Source: Planctomycetota bacterium
GTDB lineage: Bacteria; Planctomycetota; Phycisphaerae; Phycisphaerales; UBA1924
Reading direction: 5' to 3'
NCBI GenBank assembly: GCA_024280755.1
Contig: JAJRPN010000019.1
Location: 124,001 to 188,000, forward strand
Length of the DNA: 64,000 nucleotides
Shown here: positions 52,955 through 61,680 of the stretch, one piece after another
Layout of the letters: each line of letters starts with the position of its first letter
Position numbering within the stretch: the first letter of the stretch is position 1
Program-made: the position numbers and the translations under genes
The notes under the pieces: generated by a model
Databases searched by the model: none
What the model saw: only the letters and a program-made list of their open reading frames with translations
What the model was told of the DNA's origin: nothing

Positions 52955-54024
52955 CTCACCCATTTTTCACTTTGGCCGTCACAGACTATGCTCAGCTCTT
53001 TGGGCACCAATGGCAGTTCGCGCATCCTCAATGGCTGATGTTTGCATGGTCGGCTCCGATTATCGCATTTTTAATCGTACTATTTGGCTTGAGAACCGCA
53101 CGCAAGCAACGACTCATCGCAGACGAGAGGATGATTGACGCAATCATGGGCACTCCAAGGCGATGGAACACTTGGCTTCACGCAGGAATATCATTTATAG
53201 TTACTTTAACTCTTGTGATTGCGATTGCTCAGCCTCAATCTGATCCACGCGAGGTCGATGTTGAATCTCGCGGGCGTGATGTTGTTTTTCTTGTCGATGT
53301 GTCTCGCTCGATGCTTGCTCGAGATGTTGCCCCGAACCGATTAGAAAAATCAAAGCTCTGGATAAACGATCTTGTTGATGAACTCGGCAATGATCGCGTT
53401 GGGCTTGTTGCTTTTGCGGGTTCTTCAGCGGTTTTGTCGCCTTTGACGAACGATCGGCTCTTTTTTAAACTCGCACTTGAAGAACTCGCGCCAGCATCTG
53501 TTCTTGTCGGCGGCACCAATATCGGCGATGCGATCCGCAAAACGATGGACATGGTCTTTGTTGATTTGGCTGAAGACACGCAGAATAACTTCCGCGACAT
53601 TGTCCTTATTTCTGATGGTGAAGACCAAGACAGCCTACCTCTCGAAGCGGCAAGACTTGCGGGTTCAGAAGGTGTTCGAATTATTGCGATTGGTATTGGG
53701 TCTGATATTGGTGCTGCGGTCCCTTGGGATGAAGACTCTACAACACCTCGCAACCAGGTGGTTCGTTCAAAGCTTGAGAGCGGCACGCTCAAAGCGATCG
53801 CAGCAGCATCCCCCGGCGGTGTATACCTTGAGGTTGGAACTGGCACGGTTGATCTGGCACAAGTCTATCAAGATCTTATTTCGTCTGCTGATCAAAGGAC
53901 GATCGAAACAAGTTCTCAAATACAGTTCACCGAGCGGTTCATGTATTTTCTTGCGGCCGCATTGATATTGATTTTAATTGATGTGCTGCTTGTGCCATCA
54001 GGAACACGGAGGGCTTTGGCATGA
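52951..54024 (+). CDS. batB: VWA-domain membrane protein, BatB-like
   Basis: A 357-residue paralogue of the previous gene. Membrane helices lie near 30-47 and 77-95, followed by a VWA domain with a complete metal site (LVDVSRS, Asp116, Ser118, Ser120; LISDGEDQD) and a C-terminal helix near 330-350. The pair may form a membrane complex served by MoxR. It overlaps batA and batC by 4 nt. Confidence 0.9.
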   Translation: MTHPFFTLAVTDYAQLFGHQWQFAHPQWLMFAWSAPIIAFLIVLFGLRTARKQRLIADERMIDAIMGTPRRWNTWLHAGISFIVTLTLVIAIAQPQSDPREVDVESRGRDVVFLVDVSRSMLARDVAPNRLEKSKLWINDLVDELGNDRVGLVAFAGSSAVLSPLTNDRLFFKLALEELAPASVLVGGTNIGDAIRKTMDMVFVDLAEDTQNNFRDIVLISDGEDQDSLPLEAARLAGSEGVRIIAIGIGSDIGAAVPWDEDSTTPRNQVVRSKLESGTLKAIAAASPGGVYLEVGTGTVDLAQVYQDLISSADQRTIETSSQIQFTERFMYFLAAALILILIDVLLVPSGTRRALA

Positions 54025-55202
54025 TTCATGTCGTATTCGCATCACTCCTCATGCTCGCCGCGCCCCAAGAGCAAGGGGTAAAACAAACGAGCATGGCACC
54101 AGAAATCGCACGCTCGCGTATCGCCCAGGTTCTACCCGATGCCATTTCTCCAGCAGAACAAATGAGCGTTCTCACAGAAGTGATTAATCGCTGTAGGGAT
54201 GCAGAGCTTCGTGCGATCGCACACTATAATCTAAGCCGCACCCTCATGAAACTAGCTGAAGATGATCCTACGAAACTCGACGAAGCGATAACTGCGTTAC
54301 GATCGACGGATTTGCTCTCCCAAAGCAACTCGCTGCGATCGAAAGCACGATTCAATCTTGGACATGCCTACTACAGGCTTGCTGAAACTCCAAGTGGCGA
54401 TGCGACTCCACAAATGCCAATCGATCCGCAGGCGATGATCGATGAACTAAAAACAAGGCTCACAACACTCAAACTCTCTGCGAGCGCGTTTCGTTCGGTC
54501 CTGAACATTGATCGCAACAACACATCCGCAGCGATGAATGTTGAGCGGGTACGCAACGAGATCAAACAGCTTCAAGACCAAATCGAAGCCCTCGAAAAAA
54601 TGCTTGAGCAACAGAAAGAACAGCAGAAGCAGAAACAACAACAGCAACAAGACGCTGCGGACGAGCTCAATGAACTCGCCGAAGAGCAGCAAAGCCAAGC
54701 AGATCAAACCGCCGAGAATCCACCAGAGAGCCAAGAGGAAGCAGAGCAACAACAAGATCAACAGGAAGAACTGAGCAAGAAAACTGAAGATGCTCAAAAA
54801 AACATAACAGAGCAAGATGGCACAGAAGAAATCGAAGAGAAAATCAAAGAGGCACAAGAGGCGCAAGAGCGAGCTCAAGATGCGATGGAAGCCGGAGACC
54901 AAGAGACGGCTGCTCAGGAACAAGAGAATGCTGCCAAAGCGTTGAAGGAAGCAGCCGAGCAAATGCAAAAGATGGCTGATCAGTCGAAGGAAGAGGGCGA
55001 AGAAGACTCAGAGGATGGCGAGAAGGGCGACGAATCTGAAGGCGACGCCGAACCGAAGGATGAACAGGAAGAAAGCGAAGAAGAGGGCGATGAAATCAGT
55101 GAACTCGCAAAGGAACTCCTCGACAAAGAACGGCGAGAACGAGAACAACGCCAAGCATATCGAGCGACCGGACGCCCGACCAAGGTCGAAAAGGACTGGT
55201 AA
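54021..55202 (+). CDS. batC: TPR and coiled-coil protein, BatC-like
   Basis: A 393-residue exported protein. After a short signal peptide (about 1-16) come two or three TPR-like repeats (about 60-135), then a long acidic coiled coil (about 180-385) extremely rich in Gln, Glu, Asp, Ala and Lys. The Gln-rich part is coded by mixed CAA/CAG codons, and the tail is Asp/Glu-rich. The C-terminus ends with a short basic RATGRPTKVEKDW. Position and TPR content match BatC. It is probably periplasmic. It overlaps batB by 4 nt and precedes batD by 6 nt. Confidence 0.82.
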   Translation: MIHVVFASLLMLAAPQEQGVKQTSMAPEIARSRIAQVLPDAISPAEQMSVLTEVINRCRDAELRAIAHYNLSRTLMKLAEDDPTKLDEAITALRSTDLLSQSNSLRSKARFNLGHAYYRLAETPSGDATPQMPIDPQAMIDELKTRLTTLKLSASAFRSVLNIDRNNTSAAMNVERVRNEIKQLQDQIEALEKMLEQQKEQQKQKQQQQQDAADELNELAEEQQSQADQTAENPPESQEEAEQQQDQQEELSKKTEDAQKNITEQDGTEEIEEKIKEAQEAQERAQDAMEAGDQETAAQEQENAAKALKEAAEQMQKMADQSKEEGEEDSEDGEKGDESEGDAEPKDEQEESEEEGDEISELAKELLDKERREREQRQAYRATGRPTKVEKDW

Positions 55203-55208
55203 TTACCG

Positions 55209-56999
55209 ATGATAATAAAAACACTCAGTGCATTCTTTATCTGCTTGGCTATCACCATTTGGGTGCCGACTGCGCATGGACAAAGCGATCCGATCACTGT
55301 TGATGTCGAACTCTCTCGAAGCAAGGTGTACATTGGCGATACGCTTACCTATCAGGTTCTGATTCGAGGATCTGACAATCCGCCCACCCCGACTCTTGAT
55401 TTCCCGCTATCAATTCGGGCAGAGTATCGAGGACGATCCTCGCAATCCTTCACATCTACCAGGATCGTCCAAGGCCAAAAGCGTACGGTGACTGATCGTT
55501 TGTATAGCTATCAGTATCGGCTCACTGCAATTAACACCGGCGAGCTCACGATTCCCTCCCCAACGATCACAATCGACGGGCAACAATACGCTGGAGATTC
55601 AATTTCATTCGAGTCACTTTTTCCAACACGCTCAACCGCCGATGAGTTAACAATGGACATTGGTCGTGTCGAACTCTATCTCAATGACACGGTGGAGGTT
55701 CAGTGCATTTGGTGGATCGGCGATGACATTTCTGATTTCAGCCTTGAATCTTCGATGATTCCTGAGTCCTTCGAAATGCGAGGGCTCTCATTACAGGCAG
55801 GAAATGCTCAGCGGGTCGGGTTCTCGATCAACGGCCAGAAGATTGTCGGCGTTGTGGTTGATGAAAATCGCAACGGCCAAGACATGAAGAAACTCATCTT
55901 CAGATTCACAATCACGCCTACCGAAACAGGAGCATACGAACTCGGTCCGATTCGGTCTGTCTTCACCCGCCTAACGGGAACAGGTCGAAACTATCGAGCA
56001 TATGTCGAAGCCGAGCCGTTAGTCATTTTCGTTAAAGAAGTACCGACCGAAGGCCAACCCGATGGCTACACCGATGCGATCGGCTCCTTTGAACTCAAGG
56101 CCAATGCATCCAATACTCATGTCAATGTTGGCGATCCAATTGGTCTCACGCTTCGAATCTCAGGCAAGGAACCAATGGTCGGGATCGAAAATGCACCGAG
56201 CTTAAGCAATGACTTAGCATTCACAGAATACTTCAAAGTGTCTTCAGAGGGTTGGCGGGAAGTCCTTCCAATCCAGCCTGGCGTTCGAGTTTTCGAAACA
56301 ACCATCCGCGCACTCAATGAACATACCCAAGAAATTCCATCGATCGAACTCCATTCATTTGATCCGATATTGGGTTCATACAAAACATATCGCTCGCCGC
56401 CGATTGCTATTGATGTCCAGCCTGTTCGGGAACTCACACTTTCTGATGCCATCGTCACCGGCGGCACTTACTCATCCCAACCCACTCAAAAAGCAGATCG
56501 CATCGAACTCACACATACCATGCCAGGGCTTTGGGCACACGGCTCAATTGATCGCTTGATGACCGAACCAGAGTTTTCTTTTCGTGAAACGATCACAACC
56601 CCAGCATGGGTTGTAGCTGCGGCTGCTGGCCCGTCGCTCTTCGCTCTCTCATGTGTTGTTGTCGGTGTTCGTAGATCAACGAATCCACGCACCCAACTTA
56701 TTCGAAGAGCCTGGAAAACCAGCAATAAACTAGACCGCACCGGGCACCACGCCCAAGCCTTACGCATCTATCTCGGGGCCGTTTTGGGCATCAATGCAAA
56801 TGCGGTTACCGCACAGGATATTAATGGACTGCCAATCGATGATCAAGACGCAATCGCTGCAACCGCTTATCTTGTTGAAGATGAAAACGCTGACTACATT
56901 GGCCATTCCAACACACTAACCACTTCTCAAGAACATCAAACAGGACTCTTAAAGCGTATTCATCTCACGCTTCAACATTGGGAAGGAGCCACATCATGA
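55209..56999 (+). CDS. batD: BatD-like membrane protein
   Basis: A 596-residue protein with a signal peptide (about 1-24), several beta-sandwich domains (VDVELSRSKVYIGDTLTYQV is the typical BatD beginning) and a membrane helix at about 463-483. A cytosolic tail of about 110 residues follows. BatD is the large periplasmic partner of the Bat complex. No enzymatic motif is present. The last codons overlap the start of the batE-like gene (ATGA). Confidence 0.88.
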   Translation: MIIKTLSAFFICLAITIWVPTAHGQSDPITVDVELSRSKVYIGDTLTYQVLIRGSDNPPTPTLDFPLSIRAEYRGRSSQSFTSTRIVQGQKRTVTDRLYSYQYRLTAINTGELTIPSPTITIDGQQYAGDSISFESLFPTRSTADELTMDIGRVELYLNDTVEVQCIWWIGDDISDFSLESSMIPESFEMRGLSLQAGNAQRVGFSINGQKIVGVVVDENRNGQDMKKLIFRFTITPTETGAYELGPIRSVFTRLTGTGRNYRAYVEAEPLVIFVKEVPTEGQPDGYTDAIGSFELKANASNTHVNVGDPIGLTLRISGKEPMVGIENAPSLSNDLAFTEYFKVSSEGWREVLPIQPGVRVFETTIRALNEHTQEIPSIELHSFDPILGSYKTYRSPPIAIDVQPVRELTLSDAIVTGGTYSSQPTQKADRIELTHTMPGLWAHGSIDRLMTEPEFSFRETITTPAWVVAAAAGPSLFALSCVVVGVRRSTNPRTQLIRRAWKTSNKLDRTGHHAQALRIYLGAVLGINANAVTAQDINGLPIDDQDAIAATAYLVEDENADYIGHSNTLTTSQEHQTGLLKRIHLTLQHWEGATS

Positions 57000-57808
57000 T
57001 CTCTGTGAAGATGATCCTTTTCATGATCGCCACGGCTGCTTTTGCATCGGCTTCGATTGGACAAACACTTGAAGACGACTTGAGCGTTGCACTCTCCAAA
57101 CTTGATCAAGGTATCCTTCAACTTGAACAGCACGATCCACAAAGTGTCGTAACGCTCGATGAAGCATCAGCACTCTTAAAAACCGTCATCGAACACCATC
57201 AGATCCGAACTCCAGGCGTGTATCACACACTCGGCAACGCCTACATGCTCAACAACCATATTGGACAAGCGATACTGAGTTACCGCCAAGGCGAGCAGCT
57301 TGATCCAACAAACCTTGAGCTGAGAGAATCACTCGCTCATGCTCGATCGCAAGTTCCGATCCAAATTGGTTCAGGAACCCAGAATCGAATCTGGTCAGTC
57401 TTGCTGTATTGGCGAGGCTATATTTCACGAAATACACTTTGGATCGTGTTCCTATCTCTCTCGACACTCGGTTGGGCTGGATGCAGCGCAACTCTACTCG
57501 GCTATGGCTCACACACGATACGAACGATTGGAATATGGCTCATCCTCAGTTCGCTCATCCCGTTTGCCATGCTGAGCATGGAGCAACTCCGCTACCATAA
57601 CTCTGCCGAGATTGTCGTTACTTCAAAGAATGTTATCGCCCGATCCGGCCCTGATGATGCGATCTATGACCCTGTGTTTAGTGACAGTCTCCAGCCCGGC
57701 GTTGAAGCAAGGATTATTGAATCGAGAGATGACTGGTTCCAGATCGAGTTAGCAGACAACTCCCAATGCTGGGTCTCTACAAAGAGTGTCCAGTTGGTCA
57801 ATCCATAA
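56996..57808 (+). CDS. batE: BatE-like TPR and SH3 membrane protein
   Basis: A 270-residue protein with a signal peptide, TPR repeats (about 55-115, including HTLGNAYMLNNHIGQAILSYRQGE), two membrane helices near 138-165 and 170-195, and a C-terminal bacterial SH3-like domain with NVIARSGPDD and NSQCWVSTKSVQLV. The start at 56996 is chosen because GGAAGGAG lies 8 nt upstream and ATGA overlaps the batD stop; a TTG six codons earlier is weaker. It is the last gene of the operon. Confidence 0.88.
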   Translation: MISVKMILFMIATAAFASASIGQTLEDDLSVALSKLDQGILQLEQHDPQSVVTLDEASALLKTVIEHHQIRTPGVYHTLGNAYMLNNHIGQAILSYRQGEQLDPTNLELRESLAHARSQVPIQIGSGTQNRIWSVLLYWRGYISRNTLWIVFLSLSTLGWAGCSATLLGYGSHTIRTIGIWLILSSLIPFAMLSMEQLRYHNSAEIVVTSKNVIARSGPDDAIYDPVFSDSLQPGVEARIIESRDDWFQIELADNSQCWVSTKSVQLVNP

Positions 57809-57920
57809 TTTTCCCAGCGTTTTGTCAACGAATCACACGAGAGCTATCACCCATTTCTTGTTCTTTTCAGTCCGTAACCCAATAGCTCACAAATCATCTC
57901 TGACTCAGTACTCGATTAGT

Positions 57921-58067
57921 TCAGTCCAGCGGCTCTGTTGGTCGAGCAGGTTGCCCATGATGCATATCCGACCAAGCGTGTTTGGGGGGCATCACCAACC
58001 CCTCGCGGAAGTACGGCTTTGCCTCGCCAAGCTCGCCTTGCGAGTAAAGCTCGAACCTCATAATCAT
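57921..58067 (-). CDS. Small 48-residue ORF downstream of the FHA gene
   Basis: A short frame with protein-like composition, starting MIMRFELYSQGEL and containing KPYFREGLVMPPKHAWSD. The ATG at 58067 lies 45 nt after the stop of the FHA gene on the same strand, so both could share a transcript. Codon choice resembles the neighbours and aromatic, Trp and His residues are spread as in real proteins. No ribosome site is visible and no family is recognised. A different frame across the same DNA (57916-58116) gives a longer but arginine-rich, less protein-like product. The rest of the gap 57809-58112 shows nothing. Confidence 0.45.
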   Translation of the reverse strand: MIMRFELYSQGELGEAKPYFREGLVMPPKHAWSDMHHGQPARPTEPLD

Positions 58068-58112
58068 CAAAAATAGTAATCAAAGTAGTTGAATCCGCTT
58101 TACCACCGATTC

Positions 58113-58481
58113 TCACATCATCGTATTCGCATCACGAGCATCTCGATCAGCAATCTTCCGATGATGAACCGCGTTGGTGTAGTCGCTTCCAGTATCGACA
58201 CGATACCGAAGCACTGTATCACCGAGCATCACTTCGTCTCCATCAGCAAGGCGAGTCTCTTCTGCGATCTCTTCACCATTAATCAGTAAGCCGTTCTTCG
58301 ATTGAGCAGATGAGATCATGTGCCCAGCATCTCCCATCCGAACCACGGCATGTTTCCGGCTCACCTTACTATCAATCACTTGAATATATCGAGATGGGTC
58401 ACGCCCTACCGAGAGAGTACGCTTGGCGAGTTCAAAGGAGGTGCCGGCCTGGTCGCCAGTCATAATTGTCAGTGTTGGCAT
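58113..58481 (-). CDS. FHA-domain protein
   Basis: A 122-residue protein that is essentially one forkhead-associated domain, which binds phosphothreonine. Motifs: SVGRDPSRY (Gly26, Arg27), SRKHAVVR (Ser41, Arg42, His44) and KNGLLINGEEI. No second domain is present, only a short charged tail. An AGGA lies 9 nt before the ATG. It is divergent from the TolB-like gene. Its partner kinase is not adjacent; the degenerate kinase at 24.4 kb is unlikely to be the writer. Confidence 0.88.
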   Translation of the reverse strand: MPTLTIMTGDQAGTSFELAKRTLSVGRDPSRYIQVIDSKVSRKHAVVRMGDAGHMISSAQSKNGLLINGEEIAEETRLADGDEVMLGDTVLRYRVDTGSDYTNAVHHRKIADRDARDANTMM

Positions 58482-58500
58482 AGTGGATTCCTGCTACAGA

Positions 58501-60318
58501 TTGGACATTGTCGAGCACCGCCAGAAAGCGTGCTCGACACAGAATACCATACTGATCAGCATTTGGTCATCCGGCGTGTGTGGGATTGCAGCAATTGCCA
58601 TGTTCGTCATTCTGCGCTCGGCCCCCAGTGTATCCGCGCCCATCGTTGTCACTGGGCTATCGAAGCTCACGGACTTTCAGGGTACCGAGTATTCCCCCTC
58701 ACTCTCACCTGATGGAAAAACAGTGCTCTACTCGGCGTTCGATGATGATCCTGATGAAGATATATATCGCCTCCGCGTCGGAGGGCAGAACCCGATCAAC
58801 CTCACCGCTGACTCCAAAGATCATGACAGTGATCCCGCATTCAGCCCCGATGGCGAGCAAATCGCATTTTTTTCGACCCGGATGGGCGGCGGTATCTTCG
58901 TCATGGGGGCCACCGGGGAGAATCCCAAGCGTGTGTGTGATACCGGGTTCGCCCCGGCGTGGTCGCCCGATGGAAATTCGATCGTATATACCACTTCGAA
59001 TGTGACTAATCCGTACGGACGCATTGATACTGGTCAGCTCTGGCGTCTTGATCTTCAGACGAAGCAACACCGACAACTCGATACCAGCGATCCGGAAGAT
59101 CCGGATGGACAGAACTTGGACGCGGTGGAGCCGGCATGGTCCCCCGATGGATCGCGCATTGTGTATTGGACCGTTCGCAATGGGCAGCGAGATCTTTGCT
59201 CTATCTCGGCAGATGGTGGCGATCGTGTTCTGCTGACCGACGATCGGGCGACCGACTGGAATCCGATCTGGATTGATGGGGGATCTACAATCGTGTACCT
59301 GAGCGACCGAGGCGGACAGTTTGGGTTCTGGTCGATCACTGTCGATGAGCGTAATCAGGCTGTCGGAGAGCCACACCCGTTCATGCCAAGCACAGCGAGG
59401 GTTGTCCAGGCTGCCGCTTCTTATGATGGATCGAGATTGGTTATCGTCGATCGGCGAGCGCGAAACTCGATCGAGAAAATTGAGTTTGATCCAATCGCCG
59501 AGGTATTTGTTGGAAAACCCACAACGATCTACTCGACCTCAGGTCGCATTGAACAGCCTGACCTGAGCCCGGACGGAGAGTGGTTCGCGTTTAGAGATGG
59601 TCCGCCGATGGAAAATATCTATGTGATGAAGTCAGATGGTTCGTCTCGACGCCGGTTGACCGATTCGCCCTACAAGGATCGTGGGCCCAAGTGGGCACCC
59701 GATGCCCAGACGCTGATGTATTATTCGAATAAGGAGGGGAAATACAAAGTATTCGAGATGAATCGAGACGGGACAGAAGACCGTATGCTTATGAAGTCGA
59801 AGGACAATACGCAGTTGACTGCGCCGTTTCCTTCGCACGCCGGCACTCAGATATATGCTCAATCGCTCAATCGTGCGATGTTGTTTGAACGCGTTGGAGA
59901 TGAACTCAAAGAGGATCTAAATTTTCCGAAGGGCATCTTTGTATACGGGGCGATCTGGTCGCTTGATGATCGCCAGTTGCTCGGGGCGACAACCCTCGAA
60001 TCGGGCCTCTTCGCCTTAAAGCTCTATCGCTTTGAGACACAATCAAACGCTGTTCTTCGATTGCCTGACGGAGATCCAATCCAGTGGGGCGCGATACCCA
60101 CCTGGATTGATTCTGATCGTTTCGTTGGGTGGGAATACAATCGCCAATCGGTATATATCTTCAATACAAAGACGAACCAAACCAAGTTCATCGAATCTCC
60201 GTTCAAGAGTCCACAATCCTTCTTATCCACAAAGCAAGGAGCCGAGTTCTATGTCCAGGAATCACAAGTTGACAGCGAACTCTGGCTGCTCGAACTCGGG
60301 AAGGGCCCTCAGGAATGA
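58501..60318 (+). CDS. TolB-like beta-propeller (PD40 repeat) protein, membrane anchored
   Basis: A protein of about 605 residues with an N-terminal membrane helix (about ILISIWSSGVCGIAAIAMF) followed by WD40-like PD40 repeats through the rest. At least seven repeats are visible, such as YSPSLSPDGKTVLYSA, SDPAFSPDGEQIAFFSTR and VEPAWSPDGSRIVYWT. TolB-like propellers bind proteins or substrates in the periplasm. The start is uncertain: TTG 58501 keeps the whole helix; ATG 58600 would cut it; an ATG at 58423 would run into the divergent FHA gene. There is no attached kinase, peptidase or DNA-binding domain. tolA/tolR/pal are not nearby, so true TolB function is doubtful. Confidence 0.78.
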   Translation: MDIVEHRQKACSTQNTILISIWSSGVCGIAAIAMFVILRSAPSVSAPIVVTGLSKLTDFQGTEYSPSLSPDGKTVLYSAFDDDPDEDIYRLRVGGQNPINLTADSKDHDSDPAFSPDGEQIAFFSTRMGGGIFVMGATGENPKRVCDTGFAPAWSPDGNSIVYTTSNVTNPYGRIDTGQLWRLDLQTKQHRQLDTSDPEDPDGQNLDAVEPAWSPDGSRIVYWTVRNGQRDLCSISADGGDRVLLTDDRATDWNPIWIDGGSTIVYLSDRGGQFGFWSITVDERNQAVGEPHPFMPSTARVVQAAASYDGSRLVIVDRRARNSIEKIEFDPIAEVFVGKPTTIYSTSGRIEQPDLSPDGEWFAFRDGPPMENIYVMKSDGSSRRRLTDSPYKDRGPKWAPDAQTLMYYSNKEGKYKVFEMNRDGTEDRMLMKSKDNTQLTAPFPSHAGTQIYAQSLNRAMLFERVGDELKEDLNFPKGIFVYGAIWSLDDRQLLGATTLESGLFALKLYRFETQSNAVLRLPDGDPIQWGAIPTWIDSDRFVGWEYNRQSVYIFNTKTNQTKFIESPFKSPQSFLSTKQGAEFYVQESQVDSELWLLELGKGPQE

Positions 60319-60512
60319 TTAAATCCATAACTGGGAACGAGATTAACCCGCAATCACGCTTGCAATGACTGTCGATCAAAATATGCCTTTGCAACCTCGA
60401 ATCATGCTTCAAGAATGGCTTCGGGATCAGTTGTAGTGTAGAATACTGTTCTAAAATGTAGTGCAAGCTGCTTTTTTACTGCTCAATAACACTTGTGGAT
60501 ACAAGCGTTTGC

Positions 60513-60584
<72 letters not shown>

Positions 60585-60590
60585 TTGATA

Positions 60591-60620
60591 AAAACTGCCA
60601 ACAGCTGTTGGCGGTTTTTT
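60591..60620 (+). terminator. Terminator of tRNA-Gly
   Basis: The AAAACTGCCAACA arm pairs with TGTTGGCGGTTTT (one A-G mismatch region near CTGCC/GGCGG) and a run of T follows. It may also serve the convergent korB from the other side. Confidence 0.85.
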
Positions 60621-60645
60621 ATACAGAGGTAAAACTTGAGTTTGT

Positions 60646-61680
60646 CTATTGCACTTCCCAAGACTCATTGCCGGTGATAAGGGCTTGGAGATCTGGCTGG
60701 CCGCTCTTTTGTTTGGCTTCTTCGAGTTGCTGATAAAGCAAATCATTGTAGGTAGGCTTCGTCGGATCAGCATGAAGAATACCCATCGGTTCTGGAAACT
60801 CTGGATGGGCCATCTGTGCATACATAGATGCGAGGAACATATCGGTCTCGTCGTGGACGATGAGATCGGCTTCGGTGATACCATTCTGCCCGATGAGGAC
60901 AACTTCTGGTCGGCCGTTGTTGAAACGAATACCTTTGTCACGATCAGTGCCAAAGATCAAAGGCTTGCCATGCTCCACCTTGATCGTGTTTTCGGGCATG
61001 GTGTCTTTCTGTGACGCATAGAACCATGCTTTGTGATTGAAGATATTACAGTCTTGATAGACCTCGACGAACGATGTACCGCGATGAGCCATTGCTCGTT
61101 TGATGATTGCATCCATGCCTTTCATATCGACATCGAGGCTCCGAGCGATAAAGGTACATCCTGTTGCGACCGCGATCGCGATTGGGTTGATCGGATAATC
61201 GATCGAGCCCGCCGGTGATGTTGGAGATATCTTTCCGGTTTCGCTCGTTGGTGAGTATTGCCCCTTGGTCAGCCCGTAGATCTTGTTGTTGAGCAGAAGG
61301 ATCGTAATGTCCACATTGCGGCGCATCGTGTGGATGGTGTGATTTCCGCCGATGGAGAAAAGGTCTCCATCACCAGAAACAACACAAACCTCAAGACCTG
61401 GGTTTGCACATTTGACTCCGGTTGCGACGGCTAAGGCTCGCCCATGGATCGAATGCATGCCGTAGGTTTCCATGTAGTATGGGAACCGAGCAGCACAGCC
61501 GATGCCTGAAACAAAGACATAGTCTTCTCTTTTTCGAGCAATGCCGGGCAATGCCTTGCGGACTGCAGAAAGCACCGCGTAGTCACCGCACCCCGGGCAC
61601 CAACGAACATCTTGATCCGTCGTAAAATCTTTGGCGGTATAGATCGGGAGTTCTGATATTTTCGATTCTGTAGCACTCAT
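60646..61680 (-). CDS. korB: 2-oxoacid:ferredoxin oxidoreductase, beta subunit
   Basis: TPP-binding subunit of a 2-oxoacid (probably 2-oxoglutarate) ferredoxin oxidoreductase. The 344-residue protein has RWCPGCGDYAVL (Cys28, Cys31 of the iron-sulfur site) and the TPP motif GDGDLFSIGGNH continuing to LLNNKIYGLTKGQ. The alpha-subunit stop overlaps its ATG (ATGA), so the pair is coupled. Two-subunit KorAB of this form works in the TCA cycle or its reverse in many aerobes and anaerobes. Substrate (2-oxoglutarate versus pyruvate) is inferred from the gamma-alpha fusion type. Confidence 0.9.
   Translation of the reverse strand: MSATESKISELPIYTAKDFTTDQDVRWCPGCGDYAVLSAVRKALPGIARKREDYVFVSGIGCAARFPYYMETYGMHSIHGRALAVATGVKCANPGLEVCVVSGDGDLFSIGGNHTIHTMRRNVDITILLLNNKIYGLTKGQYSPTSETGKISPTSPAGSIDYPINPIAIAVATGCTFIARSLDVDMKGMDAIIKRAMAHRGTSFVEVYQDCNIFNHKAWFYASQKDTMPENTIKVEHGKPLIFGTDRDKGIRFNNGRPEVVLIGQNGITEADLIVHDETDMFLASMYAQMAHPEFPEPMGILHADPTKPTYNDLLYQQLEEAKQKSGQPDLQALITGNESWEVQ

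Noticed and set aside
54600-54780. Apparent CAA/CAG repeat, possible microsatellite
   Set aside because: It is the Gln-rich coiled coil of the BatC-like protein, with mixed codons and no regular unit.
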